A DNA stretch of 64,000 nucleotides. It comes from Hydrangea macrophylla. Taxonomy: Eukaryota > Streptophyta > Magnoliopsida > Cornales > Hydrangeaceae. Shown one piece after another: positions 47,921-60,842 of this stretch. Each line of letters opens with the position of its first letter. The first letter of the stretch is position 1. Made by a program: the position numbers and the translations under genes. Location of the stretch: positions 69,480,864-69,544,863 of the forward strand of contig CM066993.1 of assembly GCA_033977485.1 (NCBI GenBank), read 5' to 3'. Under the pieces are notes generated by a model. That model was not told the DNA's origin, did no database searches, and saw only the letters and a list, made by a program, of their open reading frames with translations.

Positions 47921-48609
47921 GAGACTCTAAGGTGTCACGCCCCGATTTTCACTTACAAAAAATAATATAAAGAATTGTATTAAAATTTGCAAATAGTCAA
48001 GTGTATTTTAAAACAACAAAAAAAATAATTACACTTGAGACCCAAAATTACAAATAAATTTATTTACACGGCTAGGACCCAAATAACTCAAATCCACATG
48101 GTACTTTAATGTGCTCCAATTTGACTGCTACTAATGGTACCTGCATCTAAAATAACACACGGGGAAGTATACAATATGACAGGAATAATAAAGGCTCAAA
48201 AGTACAATGAACAACCACGACGGATCAAATAAAATAGACCAATCACTCAACCCACCCGTTCACACAATTTACCCGCTCACCCACAAGAGCATCATACCTG
48301 GTTCCTCTTGGTCACATAGCAAAGAGTCACCTCACCTCACCTCACCCGTCACCATTCCTTGGTCCCTGAGGCCTGTTGGACTGTTAGTAGGTGCTCATTG
48401 CTCATGTACCCTTTAGTCCCATAGCACTTAGCCAAAATAATATATTAATATTATTTAACCAAAAAGACATGGATTCCAATAAACAGACAACATAAATCAA
48501 AGAGAGTACAAATAGGGATGACAAAGAAAATACTCCGGAGATTTAAGAGCATATTGTACACAACCCCGTACCTTAAAAATAATGTTGATCAATTGCCAAA
48601 CTTCTCTGA

Positions 48610-48640
<31 letters not shown>

Positions 48641-49152
48641 AATATATATAACTATATGTGTGTGTATCAATATATGTGTGTGTGTGTGTCCGAGAGAGAG
48701 GGAGACAGTAGAGAGGCAGTGAGATGACTGATGAGATGAGAGCAAGATAGACAGTGGAGAGTTTGAGAGAATTGGGTTGGTGGGGTGTTCATATATATAT
48801 ATAGGATATCATAAACTTGGCCACCAAGTGGCTTCAACATTAAGCCCCCACACACACACACGAAATACACACTGCCCAAACTATAAATTGGGCTCCAAGT
48901 TTCATTTGAGAAAAACTTGTGTGTGTTGTGCTCACAAGCTTAACCACACACTCTTTGATTAAAATGCGAAAATAAAATACGGGGTATTACATAAGGTGTA
49001 CTGGGTTAATGCACTGGCACAATGTACTGGACTTTTAAGCCTAAAAAATTCACGAATCAGCAGGGTGGCGGGATGGAGCACAGGTCAATGGGGCAGTTCG
49101 CGGGTTTTTTAGGCTTAAAAGCACAATACAATTACCCAATGCACCCAAGAGC

Positions 49153-49155
<3 letters not shown>
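47921..49155. mobile_element. MITE split by a solo LTR
   Basis: The left end GAGACTCTAAGGTG and the inverted right end GAGGCTCTTGGGTG are terminal inverted repeats. Without the inserted LTR it is about 176 bp, matching the 180-bp MITE at 30,776. The shared internal motif is an inverted pair near TTTTAAGCCTAAAAAA and TTTTTTAGGCTTAAAA. Confidence 0.7.
47933..48991 (-). mobile_element. Solo LTR, 1,059 bp
   Basis: The plus-strand ends are TGTCACGCCCCG and TACGGGGTATTACA. TAAGG flanks both sides (47928-47932 and 48992-48996), a perfect 5-bp duplication. It has the same end sequences and GA-rich leader (near 48,690-48,760) as the outer element at 18,997-29,624, so it is the same LTR family in the same orientation. 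Non-coding. Confidence 0.85.
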
Positions 49156-49187
<32 letters not shown>

Positions 49188-49699
49188 GTGTGTGTGTGTG
49201 CGCGCGCGCACCAAACTATCTACATGATTGAAAAGAATGACTTATTAACTAAAACAATAGGACTACAATAGTACAAAAAAGAAATTAACTGTAGAAGGTG
49301 AAATTACCTATGTTCAATGCAAGACTGCTAATCATAATCTATTTTGAGCTTTTTCTGGCACCCAATAGTCGGATTTACAATGTTGAACAAAAAATCAAAT
49401 AAAAAATATAAGTAATGAAAAACATAATAGCCAAATGTCAATATAGAGATTTTTTTGCTAAAAGAATATCAGTATAGAGATAAGTTCTTCCTTCTGTCTC
49501 CTTTTTTTTTAATTGGAACTCGATACATAAGACAGAAAACCAAAAGAAAAAGGATAAACTAAAACAAAATAAAAATGTAATTTTTAAGAGAAAAGTACAA
49601 TTATAACCACCACCCAAGTGAAAAAACATTGTAAGCTTCAAGAGTAAATGTGTCGGGAGCAATTAAAAAAAAAAATTTGCAATATGAAGGAGACCTTTA
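49156..49699. other. Microsatellites and AT-rich sequence
   Basis: (CT)n, (TA)n, (TG)n and (CG)n runs follow each other at 49,155-49,210. The rest is AT-rich without a recognisable feature. Confidence 0.6.
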
Positions 49700-50070
49700 C
49701 GGCCCGTTTGGTTCATGGATTCTTAGGGTGGATTTTGATTCCACCCGAAGATTACTAGTAGGGTAAACTAATAATAAGTCCTATTAGCCCCATCTTATGC
49801 ATAATAGACCCAACTATATAAAGTATTTTGTGATAGGTCCACTAAAAATTATATGACCATAATGCCACTCTTTCCAAATTTATACCATGATTATAGGGTT
49901 TCCATTTATTGATAATCAAACCCATTATATCCTATCTCTTCCTCTTTCTCTCTCTAGATGCAAAACCCATCAGACCATCACTCTCTCTCTCTTCCTCTCT
50001 CTACTTTCTCTCTCTCTACATGTACAGTGCAACAGTCACACAATATTCCTCCATATCCGATCTTCTCCAG

Positions 50071-50316
50071 ATGGCCCAAGAAGTGTGCAAAGAGCTCCTC
50101 ATCCCCGTCGACTACTCCGACCATCGTAATCCTCCGCAAATGTTGTCGCCACCGGCGGTGGAAGATATTCAAGTCTTCAAGCTCTGCGATTGGATTGAAG
50201 CTCGAAGACATAATCACTCTAAAAAGGAGAGTTCGAGTGCGATTCGAGCCAATATCACTCAGAAAATGAGATTCACTGTGCATGTGATCTGCGTTTTGGT
50301 TTCCGTTACGATTTAG
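50071..50316 (+). CDS. Exon-like open frame inside the Harbinger-type element, function unknown
   Basis: Starting from MAQEVCKELLIPVDYSDHR, the frame reads MLSPPAVEDIQVFKLCDWIE and ends VSVTI at about 50,316 (82 codons). Upstream is a pyrimidine-rich stretch (CTCTCTCTCT) like a plant 5' leader. The GC content and codon use are less AT-rich than the surroundings, suggesting a piece of a cellular gene carried by the element. I do not recognise the family. The last 20 residues may be read-through into an intron. It could also be chance. Confidence 0.3.
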   Translation: MAQEVCKELLIPVDYSDHRNPPQMLSPPAVEDIQVFKLCDWIEARRHNHSKKESSSAIRANITQKMRFTVHVICVLVSVTI

Positions 50317-50639
50317 TGTCCCATTGTTTGCTCACCCCATTTTTTTCCCCAGATGATTCTTGTAATTTTCCCCCTTTTCTGTGAAGATTCTTCGATTTTT
50401 TTTTTTTTTTTTTTTTTACAGTTTTCTGTGGCGATAAATTCTACACTGTATGTAGTGATAAAGGGTTTTTGGTTTGGAGTTATATGAGTAGTGGGATTTT
50501 TTTTTAGTTTTTTTTTTTGTCTTTTTTGATCACTCATGTCTTTTTCAGTTTTTCTGAATTTTCAGTTTAGCCTTGTAATTTGGTCCTTCTTATGGTTGAA
50601 TGTTCATGTGATGGTTGGTGTCCTTGGTTTGGATTTTTG

Positions 50640-51080
50640 GTTTGGACAAATTCTGAAAATTTGTTATTGTAAAATTTTGGAAAATTGTTAGTGTAAAATT
50701 CTGGAAAATTGTTACTGTAAAGTTCTGGCTAGGTAATTTCAGTGTGATAATTTTAACACACCACAGGTTTTGGCTAGGTAATTTCAGTGGCAATAATTAT
50801 GCACCACGAAAATCACAGGAACATCAATCTTGGTTCTAAAAAATTCAGTGGTGATAAATTTTAAAATCATCACATCCAAAGTAAAAAGAATTTTGTGAAT
50901 GATGATTTTAGCATACAAAAACTCAGTGGTGATAAATTTAGTGGTGATAATTTTAACACACCACATGTTTTGGCTAAGTAATTTCAGTGGTGATAATTAT
51001 GCACCACGAAAATCACATGAATATCAATCTTGGTTCTAAAAAAATTCAGTGGTGATAAATTTTAAAATCATCACACCGAA
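50640..51080. repeat. Direct repeats of about 200 bp
   Basis: The stretch 50,764-50,873 returns at 50,967-51,077 with few changes (shared TTTTGGCTA, TTATGCACCACGAAAATCAC and ATCAATCTTGGTTCTAAAAA). Shorter words TTCAGTGGTGATAA and GAAAATTGTTA recur in between. Confidence 0.75.
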
Positions 51081-51132
51081 AAATTCAGTCGTGTATATCT
51101 TTTCTTGATACGTTTAGAAAACAAACAAAATA

Positions 51133-54100
51133 TGTAGCGCCCCGCCCCGCTCCGACACGGGTCCCGCGGGTGAGGGGGTGCTAACTAAAATAAAATAATA
51201 ATACAATAACCAAGAGCGGAAGGACCGAACACATTTGTAATGCTCCGAGTCCTAGACCCGAAACTTACCAAAATAAAATATTCTCTTTTAGAAAGAAAAA
51301 AAAAACAAACGTTTAAACTTTAAAATCATTTAAAGTCCAAAGCTCTGAAACATTTAAACTTTGAAACCTCAAAACTTTGATACCATTTTACAACGCCTCG
51401 AGTCCTAGACTCCGAGAGTTACTGCGGAAGCATAGAATAGCCTTTTAAATCTTTGGTGGGAAAACAAAATCTTTAACGATTCACGGATCTGAGTAAAACT
51501 ATAGCGGAAGCATTAAACTAATCTTTTGAAAAGCTTTGGATGTCGATTTAAAAGGCATTAACAGAAAATCTTTATCGGTTCATCAAATGAACAACAGTGC
51601 AGCGGAAAACATACAGATCTGGTAAACATTTATCAGACTTTTTCACCAGCTTTATAAAACAACTTTGAAATAGAAACTCAAACTTGGTTTCACATATCAA
51701 AAAGTAATACAATGACTTACTGTCTTTTTCTCAAACTTCATAAAATCTTAAAATAAAAACCCAAAGTTTTTATTAATACAAAGTATCATGATCTCACAAT
51801 TTCTTCCCTAAACGGGATCTTCACGAGTAAACTCTACTCCGGGCTTGACAAATATATTCATCATTTGGAAAACATTAATAACACAGAAATCGGGTTTTCG
51901 TTTGAAAACTATCCTTTCTTGAAACAAATCATTTTCAAGATAAGCAACGAAAAAATCAGAGTTAAGCTATCATGCTATTTAAAAGCGGGTGGACTAACAC
52001 TTGTCCAATTAAATCATAACATGCTCTTTGAATCGACATGTAAATTAAAATCCCATAAACTCGACCTTCAAACAAAGCGGAAGTTCATCAAATCTCAGGG
52101 AGCCTTACCCTTGTCTATATCACCTGAAAAGGAAAGGTTTGATAGTCCATAAGCCAAAAGGCTCGTATAGTCATATAACCACACAATAACATCTGTTATA
52201 TAACATGCGTGAGTGCAATGAATGCCAATGTCATGTATGAAAATCACTTTTCGTGCATTTTCAAACACTCACCCTCGATCGTCAATATCATTACCCGGAC
52301 CATGGGCTTCCCGTCCACGTAGGCCTAGCCTCAAACGTGCGGGACTTTAGGCCTTACGAATTACACGGAGGCCTAGCCTTTACCGTTACGGGGGTTTTTT
52401 GCAGCACATCCCGCAATTCGAGTTCCTAGTGGTACCCATCTCACATGCCTACCCACAAATCCGGGATTTCTATCTTTCAAAACAAAATCCCTCCTAGAGG
52501 GTTTTATGCATGGAAGCCTCTAAGGTCTTCCCTTTTTTTTTTCAAAACCTGGAAGTCTCTAAGATCTTCCTTTTTCAAAATCGAAAGCCTTTAAGGTCTT
52601 TCATCCCAAAATCATTTTCGTGATTTTCGTGATCATGCTCATGCTTATGAAATGCTATGACATATGCGAGCTCTAAGCATCCAGACCTATTCAATATTCC
52701 ATAAGACAAATTATCAAAGCGTGCTATCGATTTAAAGCAACACAATAGACAGGCTTAAATCACCCAGGTAAACACATAAGGCATAGCAACTCAAGTAAAC
52801 ACTTAAGGCACAGCAATTCAAGTAAACACTTAAAGCATCACAGCTTAAGTAAACATGTAAGTACACTGTTAACATGTTATATAACTTTATTGAGGGTTAT
52901 ACGGAACTACCGTTCACCGAGGATAGCCTGAATAATTAATCAGAATAGAAACCGGAACTGCTCAATCTGTTACAAATCTCGATATACAATAATGCACGTA
53001 TATCAGTGAGGTACAACACCTCTAAGCACAAGTACAACTACTATTACAGTAAAGTACAACTCTTAAAGCATAGGGTACAAGGTCCCTTAGCTTAAAACTG
53101 GCTCAAGTATAAGAAAACAGGAGCTTTTACTAAACTGCCCGAGGTCGCGCGCGCGGGCCGCTCGCGCGGGACCTCGCTCGCGCGGACCGCTCGCGCGGGT
53201 CGTTCGCGCGGAAAGTGTTCAGAAGGGTCACGTGTTTAATTAAAAACAGTTTTCAAAAAATAGCCTGGTCGCGCGCGCGGGCCGCTCGCGCGGGTAGCGC
53301 GCGCGAGATGTAACAGAATCGTCTTCTTCCTCATTTCTTCCCCTGTTTTGAAATTAAAGGCTAAATTTTACCCAGTTTGAAAACTTAATCAAAATAGACT
53401 TCCAATATATGAAACTCTTTATTTTTCCACATAGATTTCAAATATGAAATCAGATTTTCAAGAAATCAAATGCAGCTCTCGATTTTATCGAAAAACCGAA
53501 TGGTGACAAAACTTTAAATCGACCGTTCGTCGCAACCGTTGCGAATTAGCTTTTGAAATTCAAAACACAGCCTCGTGGGATCAAGACCTTTCATTTGATA
53601 TAAAGAAATCACGCTTCTGCGACTGTTTTTCTGCTCGCTATTTTTGGACCCTTAACAATATATATGAAATTCTCAATATATATATATCTATATCTATATC
53701 ATCAGTTTATAAAATTGAATTAAAAACTGAATTATTACAAAAGAAAGTTTTACTAAATTGATTTTTACAGAGAATTTTCGAAAATCCCAAATAAGAAATC
53801 AAGTTTGATTTCAATTACTCACTAAATGTATATCTCTATGTGTGTGTATATATATTCACTGAAATCCAACAAAAGGAAAATGTAGAAATTTTACCCCAAA
53901 GTAATTTCCAACAGTGAATTGAGGATCCAAGCCTTAGAACTCAAACTCCTTGCATTTAAATATGTATCTCTCTATATATCTATACATATGTGTGTTGTGT
54001 ATATGTATATATATATTACGAGAGAGAGAGAGAGAGACAGTGGAGAGACAGTAGAGTCTCTTGAGAGAATGAGAGTTGTTAAGAGATTAGATGTGTGTAT

Positions 54101-54370
54101 ATATATTTATATACATGTTTGCTTGGCCTCCAAGAGGCTTGTAGCAAACTCTACAAACACACACACACGTAACACCCACACGCACACACTGCACAATTTT
54201 AATTTGGGCTCCAAGTAACACATGGGAGATTATCCCATGTGGTTAAGCTCATGTTCCCACGCTCACACAGGTAAATTAGTACTGCAAAAATTCCAAAACT
54301 GGTATTTTTCTTTGACGAAAAAGAACTAATAAATTTTAATATGCGCTTTAAAATTTTTCGGGTCACTACA
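51133..54370 (-). mobile_element. Solo LTR of a large-LTR retrotransposon, 3.2 kb
   Basis: The plus-strand ends are TGTAGCGCCCCGCCCCG and TTTCGGGTCACTACA. AAATA flanks both sides (51128-51132 and 54371-54375), a perfect 5-bp duplication. The stretch 51,860-53,310 is closely similar to 19,141-20,558, and 53,330-53,660 is similar to 28,760-29,110, so it belongs to the same group as the outer element at 18,997. It has the CpG-rich block (53,138-53,310) and a GA-rich leader (54,018-54,090). No coding domain. Confidence 0.88.
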
Positions 54371-55687
54371 AAATATGGCACATGCATTCTTATCTACTTA
54401 CGCTTATTAGGTAAACATATTTTTCTATAATTATGGCACATTACATTCATCTCAATAAATGTGTGCTGTAAACATGGGATTTCATCATATTCTAGATAAG
54501 CTTAAAATGTGAAAAGTCATCACAATCAATTGAAAATTGATTACAAATTAATCTGCAACCTATCATTTCGTATATATAAACATATATATATATATATATA
54601 TGGATATATAATACATGAATGGGTAAATTCGTCACTTAAAAATTACTAATTGGGGGATATGGGTTATTAAGGCAATAGTTCACTACAATTAGGGTCTATT
54701 AAAATAAACTTATTTAAGATGGGTCTTGAGTAAAAAACATTAGTAAATATGGATTTTCGAGGACATTGCTATTACTTAGTAATCTTAAAATATATATATT
54801 TGTTTGGTTCATGGAATATTTAATGAATTATGGGTCCCACTGGATTTAGAATCCACCTAAAGGTGGAAAATAGAGTGGATTCTAAATCCTAGCTTGGAGG
54901 TGATATTCCTAAGGATTACTGGGGTTTTGATTTACTATTTTCATAATACCTAAACTAGCCTTTATTAGACTATTAAACAAACAAATAATGTGATCAGAAG
55001 AAATTTATGATTATAATTATTATTCTTTTCTAAAATGGAGAGATTGTTTATGATGATTTCTTATGCTTGAAACATTATAATTGATGTTAGTTTAATGACT
55101 GAATTCAAATTTTGGTTGCTAAATGCTTATGATTGAAAAGTCTATATGATATTACAATAACTACATATTTGGCATATTGTGCTTTGTACGTTAGACCTAT
55201 ACATGTTTTATGCTTAAAAATATAATATATCTTTTGTTATTATTCAAATATATTTTAAGTACATGTAATAGTTTAGACTCATGTTCATCTCTTACTTACT
55301 CTATTTATCTCATTTTTATGTGTCATTAATTTTTAGATCTATACCATTATTATTTTTAATCACCCTCCATTTTTAGAGTGTTGATAATTTGATTTTAACT
55401 CATACATTCTTTTAGCCTTCAAGGGTAGCGTAGGTATTTAACAATATTTCCATTTCATTTTTCTTGACCCAACCAAATACTGGATTCTAAATCCAGCTTG
55501 AATTTATTGGTGAACCAAACATTCTGCAGGGATTCAGATTCCTGTTAAAGTGATTACTGGTATTATGATTCCTAGTAATCAAAATCCACCTAAAATAATC
55601 CGTGAACCAAACGGGCAGTTAGTGAAATCTTCGGTAAAATTATGTAGCACAAGCTAGGATGCTTGACAAAATTTCCATATCAGAAAC

Positions 55688-57470
55688 TGTCACACCCCAA
55701 CCCGCCCAGGTGGATTAGGACACGTGTAACAATGCCACAAGCGATCATTTATACTAATTAGCAAAGAAAACAAGTGAATTACTAAGAAACACGAGCTTAA
55801 AATGACATACAAGAACCTTACTGTGACAAAACAGTCCCCAAGGGTAAAATGGTCATTAATAAAGTATAGCCAATTTTATACCAAAAGATAGGTCTTTGAG
55901 TCCCGGTTCCAACGCAAAAAACGGCACGCGAATCCGAATTTTCTGGAGAGAGTTATGTCCGTTTCCGTAAAAGCCGACGGGCTGAAAACAGAAAAGCGGA
56001 TCGATCCACCCCAAAACCGGATCGATCCGGATTTAACAGAAAGTCATTTTCTGCACCTCTGGATGCCCCGGATCGATCCGCACAAGACCCGGATCGATCC
56101 GGATTCTGCAGAAGTGATATTTGCTGCTAAAAATCCCCTGTTTCCAAGTCTAAACATTTCCAAAGTTCCATTTTTTCATTTCAAACATCTCAAAAACATT
56201 TGGAAACATCCTCCACACATTCATAAACATGTCAACTACATATTTAAGGTTTCATAAACATTTAAAACACAATCCCAAACCTCAAACAAATGAAGAACTT
56301 GGCATAAATTCCCATCAAACACAAGTAGTCAAAAGAAATGAAAATATCGTTATCAAAGCAAGTTTTAAAACCTCCAACCCCTTGTTTTAACCAAGATCCA
56401 TCACATGAGGTTCCATAACTACATTTTCAAATACTTGCAAGTTTTCCCAATCACCAAAAATCCATGGAAACCATTTGGAAGAACAACCTTCCATTCTTTT
56501 ATCAATGCTTAACTTAACATGGAACCAAAGGCTCAAACACAATCTTATTTCTTAAAACATGAGTTTAAGAGTTCAACAACTCAACTCAAGGAAAGAACAC
56601 CCAACATATTAAGAAGTTTCCAACCACATTCTAAACCATTAAGAAAGTGATGTTTAACATATTACAACTACAAAAGAAGTTTGGAATCCAAAATACATCT
56701 TGTTCTTCTAACAAAAGCATTTCCAACTACTATATTACAAACATGAGTTCCATCTCCACCAAGACTAACATAATTACAACTTATGAACATATAAACAACA
56801 TAACTCTTCCCCCGGATTCCCGATCACTTCCTTTCCTCGTCACGATCCGTACCTGCGGTGGTTATTCAATAACCACACAGAAAACAGTTTTGGTTTTTTT
56901 TAAGCTTACGCTTAGTGAATACTTTAACCATGCCATGGAGTATGAAATGTGCATATGCAATGTTAAGCAACACAACAATATAAGTAGTCGCCGGTATGTC
57001 AAGTACTTAATCACCATCGCATCGGACCCAATATTCCGGGCCTTTTCTCACTTCAACGTCGCATATAGCGAAAACACACACTCTCACGTGACCGTAGTCA
57101 ATCGTTGTGGTCGTCACCACCGTCCCCTTTTTCTTGAGGAAAAACATCGTCCCGTTACTACGGGCTAAATAATGGTGATTAACACTTGACATCCATTGAC
57201 CCAATTAAGCACATAAGCACATCAAACATATCACATAACAATTTCTACAAAATTTGACATGTTAAGCTCTAATTAACACATGCTTTAACTACAACTTCAA
57301 GAACTAAGCATTTTAACCATACTCAATATTACATAAGCACTATTTAACACCCAAGTTAGGATTAGAGTACTCACTTCACAAATTGCTCAAATTTAAAGCC
57401 TAGAAACTCAAATTCCTTGCTAATTTTAGCTCTAATTAACTCCAATGAGGAAAAAAACAAACAAACAAAA
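55688..57470 (-). mobile_element. LTR-like relic with GGATCGATCC palindromes, right end unresolved
   Basis: The left end TGTCACACCCCAACC is like the 3' end (on the minus strand GGGGTGTGACA) of the LTR family above. No TACGGGG..CA-type right end with a matching duplication was found, so 57,470 is only where the similarity in style fades. The 173-codon open frame at 56,647-57,168 has no recognisable domain and AT-biased composition, so it is not called. Confidence 0.45.
55998..56100. repeat. Two pairs of GGATCGATCC palindromes
   Basis: Exact 10-bp palindromes start at 55998, 56019, 56070 and 56091. Spacing within each pair is 21 bp and the pairs are 72 bp apart. CpG content is high compared with the flanks. 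Confidence 0.92.
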
Positions 57471-59855
57471 AATCAAAACAGGGAGAAAAAAAAAAGAGAA
57501 AAAATGAGAATTATGTCACATGGCATAGCTAAGAAGTTAGGAAATAGTTCTATTTTATATATTAGTTATAGATAGATAGATTTACTTCATCGTATTAAAT
57601 GTCTCTCTCTTCTTCATATGAGCACGACGTACAAAGAGTACGCATTACATGATTCGCAATATGCCATGAATAAAAATAAAATCATGGGAACATGCACAAT
57701 ATTATGACCTACTTGCTAGTTGCTTCATTGACAATGTTTAAATGCTAGAAGCCTAGAATATCTTAATCCTTTGATCAAATAACAATATTCCAACACTAGT
57801 AAATATAGAGAGCATATTGTTGATACAAAATATATATATTTATGATATTACCTCAATCAGTGCAATTATTCCTTTTAACATTTTAACTGCATATCCTTGA
57901 GAAATAGTCTTTTCTTTTCCTAATCCTTTTTCTTCTATAAATCCGTGAACAAAACATGCATACAAGTGGAAGAAAATGGATGGAGGAAATAAATAAGTTA
58001 ATTATTAATTGATTTTCCTATTTTTATAACATAAAAATTTTCAATTTAGTCTTTACTGTCACTACAAAAGTAATTTTCTTTATTCCCTCTTCTCTGTCTT
58101 TCTTTGACGAGACCAGGAAATAAAAGAAAAAGAAGAACTAGTATCTTCATATGTGGAGGTAAAGCTGCGTATATCTACTTACACAAACCCCTCAGTGGAA
58201 GGAGCAAATGTGACTCATTGAAGTTCAGCCTAAATTTGCAATTAAATAGCCGGGAAAAAAAATAGAGTTCCCTATGCATGCACTCTCCACCAAAATTAAT
58301 GCATTCCACTGATCAATAACATTACCGGTAAACTTGGACTGAAACTACAATGGCTTCCATAAACCTCAAAAGGATTTCAAATAAATAGCTAGATTTAGGA
58401 TGCAAAAAAAAAAAAAAAATTATTGCTTTCTTTAATGCAATTAATTACTAGTATAAGTAATCAAGCAATTCTAGAATATGCTAAAGAGAATTACATGTTT
58501 GAGGGCAAAGGCCAAATAGATTTTAACATTGTACAACCAAGACAATATATAGTATATACATACGTCAAGATTCCTACATGAAACAAGCAACAGAAAGGTA
58601 TATGTAGTTCGCACTTGTCAGAACCGTGTATTATTCCAGGCGTACCAGATCAGCAAAACAGTCTTGAAAATCAACGCCATTGTAACCGTTTCTCACAATT
58701 AAGTTCTCTCACATCTGTTTTCTGCCATACAATGAAAATTATATAACTATTAAAAGAATCAAGAAAACATTTTGTACTCAGATTATTCAGAACTTAATAA
58801 TAAAATGCTGCAGTCCAAAATTATGACGATCAAGATGTATATGCATGCATTGTATGATTCATGTTTGAGAATAATAAATTATAAAATGCAACTTATTGTT
58901 GTTCATAAGGTAATAAAGTACTTCAAACCTTTTGGAACTCCTTTCCTCTTATCAAAAAATTGTAACAAAGAACAGCGATCAGGGAGTCACTGGTAATGTG
59001 GTCAACATCTTAAAATCATTCCTGAAATATAGATTAGGGAAAATATATATCACCACTAATAGTTCAAAAGAAGGTTAGAGTTCTTTATATTTAAGTCACT
59101 CACTCCATTTCACAAGATAAAGGCCTAAACTGAGAGATTGGTTCAAGTCCATACTTGGATAAAAAACTACAGAACCCTTTGAGGCATATCCTGTGTTCCG
59201 CTAATCATCAGGCTCTGGCTAAGGTTTAGATTTCAACTGAGTTCCTACCTCGTACTGAAACTCACATTTGAATTGGAATCATTGCTAAAGTTCAAGCTTT
59301 TTCCCCCCGAGTCACATAAAATTTCAGTATCTTTTTTTGATGAAGTGAAGTTTGATGCCAAAATTAAAAACCTCGCCATCAGTTACCCCTTGAAGCAAGT
59401 AGGAAATTCATAATAAAAACTTTGGAGTTCATTTGTCACGCCCTCGGGTTGTTCTTTAACAGGTCACAGTAACTTGTTTCATTAAACATGCAAAGACTAC
59501 ATAGCTTAATGGAAACACCTTTAGTTTGTTGTTTCAATCCAAATATTTCTCCACTAGATAAATAAAATATAGACCGGTATATTTTCATTATATGCACTTG
59601 TTACAAAGAAATTCTTCATGTAAAGGTGGAGAACCAAGAGTGAGATGCAACTAAACTTTCAAGCAAAAAATTGACTTCTGACCGACGCCCACACATTTCC
59701 GAAGAAAAGCCTATGGAATGATCCACGTCCAAGTTTTCCTATTTAGAACATTCAAGTGAACTACATTTTAGTCTTCTTAAACCTAAGGTACACCATACAT
59801 GAAACCAAGTGGTGGGTCCAACCTTTCTACAAAATACGCAGATTGACTTCATCGA
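57471..59855. other. Downstream flank of the DUF1475 gene, no feature recognised
   Basis: AT-rich sequence on the 3' side of the minus-strand DUF1475 exons. If the last exon splices further, a terminal exon and 3' UTR would lie here, but I could not recognise them. No repeat ends were found apart from short A- and T-runs. Confidence 0.45.
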
Positions 59856-60783
59856 TCAATCCACAATATTCACATAATGAACAAATGAAAAACACAATTT
59901 TCTATCTCGAGATTGAGACAGGATTACTAACAGTTTAATAAAAGAAATCGCTGAAGAGAAATGTTTGACTTGCCTGTTGCGGCTGTTCAACAGAACAAGG
60001 TTAACACGATCCTCAGACGAGAGCTGGAAAAGCTGGTAAACAATGTAGGCACATGTAGTGACGCTGAAAGGTGAATATGAACCATCAGTACAAACTCTGT
60101 ATACACATTATGAGTATTGCCCTATGTTTCCAAATAACAAACTTAGTCAAAAGAAGATTAAAAAAAGGGTAGTGCTTAAAATCCACTTACTATTTCTGGT
60201 ACGATTTTTTTATGGCCGAGAGTTATAAATCCTATGATTTTGAAAATTGGGTTGTAGGATTTGTTGGATGAGCATTATCAAATTATGATTTTGAAAATAT
60301 AGGTTGTTCTGTCAGTCAAACTCTTAAGACTCAGAAATCTAGGGAGATCTAAAATCATGCAAAAAGATGGCATTCCAAATTACCGTCTAAAAACCTGTGA
60401 TTTGGATATCCCGCTCACGTAATTTGATTGAACTTATTAAGGGTCGGTTTGGATCAAGTATTTAGTGACAGAGGAAAAGAAAACACTGGGAAGAACACAT
60501 TTCTTTGTTTGTTTAATTAGGAAAAACAGTTGAAAAAATAAGGAAAGAAAATATGAAAAAAAAAAAAAGGGTGTAAATAAAAGTAAAACTTAATTTAGTG
60601 AATCACCAATTCACCATTGTCACGTTAACTGTATGAAGAAATAACACATATCTTTGTTTGTCTAATTAGGAAAAACAGTTGAAAAAATAAGGAAAGAAAA
60701 GAAAAGAAAAAAAAAGGTGTAAATAAAAGTAAAAACTTTTAATTTAGTGAATCACCATTGTCACGTTAACTATATGAAGAAAC

Positions 60784-60842
<59 letters not shown>

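Larger units (their letters stand above)
49700..55618. mobile_element. Harbinger-type element carrying extra sequence and nested insertions
   Basis: The left end CGGCCCGTTTGGTTCATGGA and inverted right end CTGCCCGTTTGGTTCACGGA are terminal inverted repeats, continuing with GGTGGATTTTGATT in both. TTA flanks each side (49697-49699 and 55619-55621). Without the nested solo LTR it is about 2.7 kb. It holds no recognised transposase but has a TC-rich leader and an exon-like stretch at 49,940-50,270, tandem repeats at 50,640-51,080 and another inverted-repeat pair at about 54,802-55,530 (TTTGTTTGGTTCATGG against GGTGAACCAAACATT). Confidence 0.7.

Noticed and set aside
56647..57168. 173-codon open frame
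   Set aside because: No recognisable domain, AT-driven composition, lies in an LTR-like relic and lacks a plausible leader.
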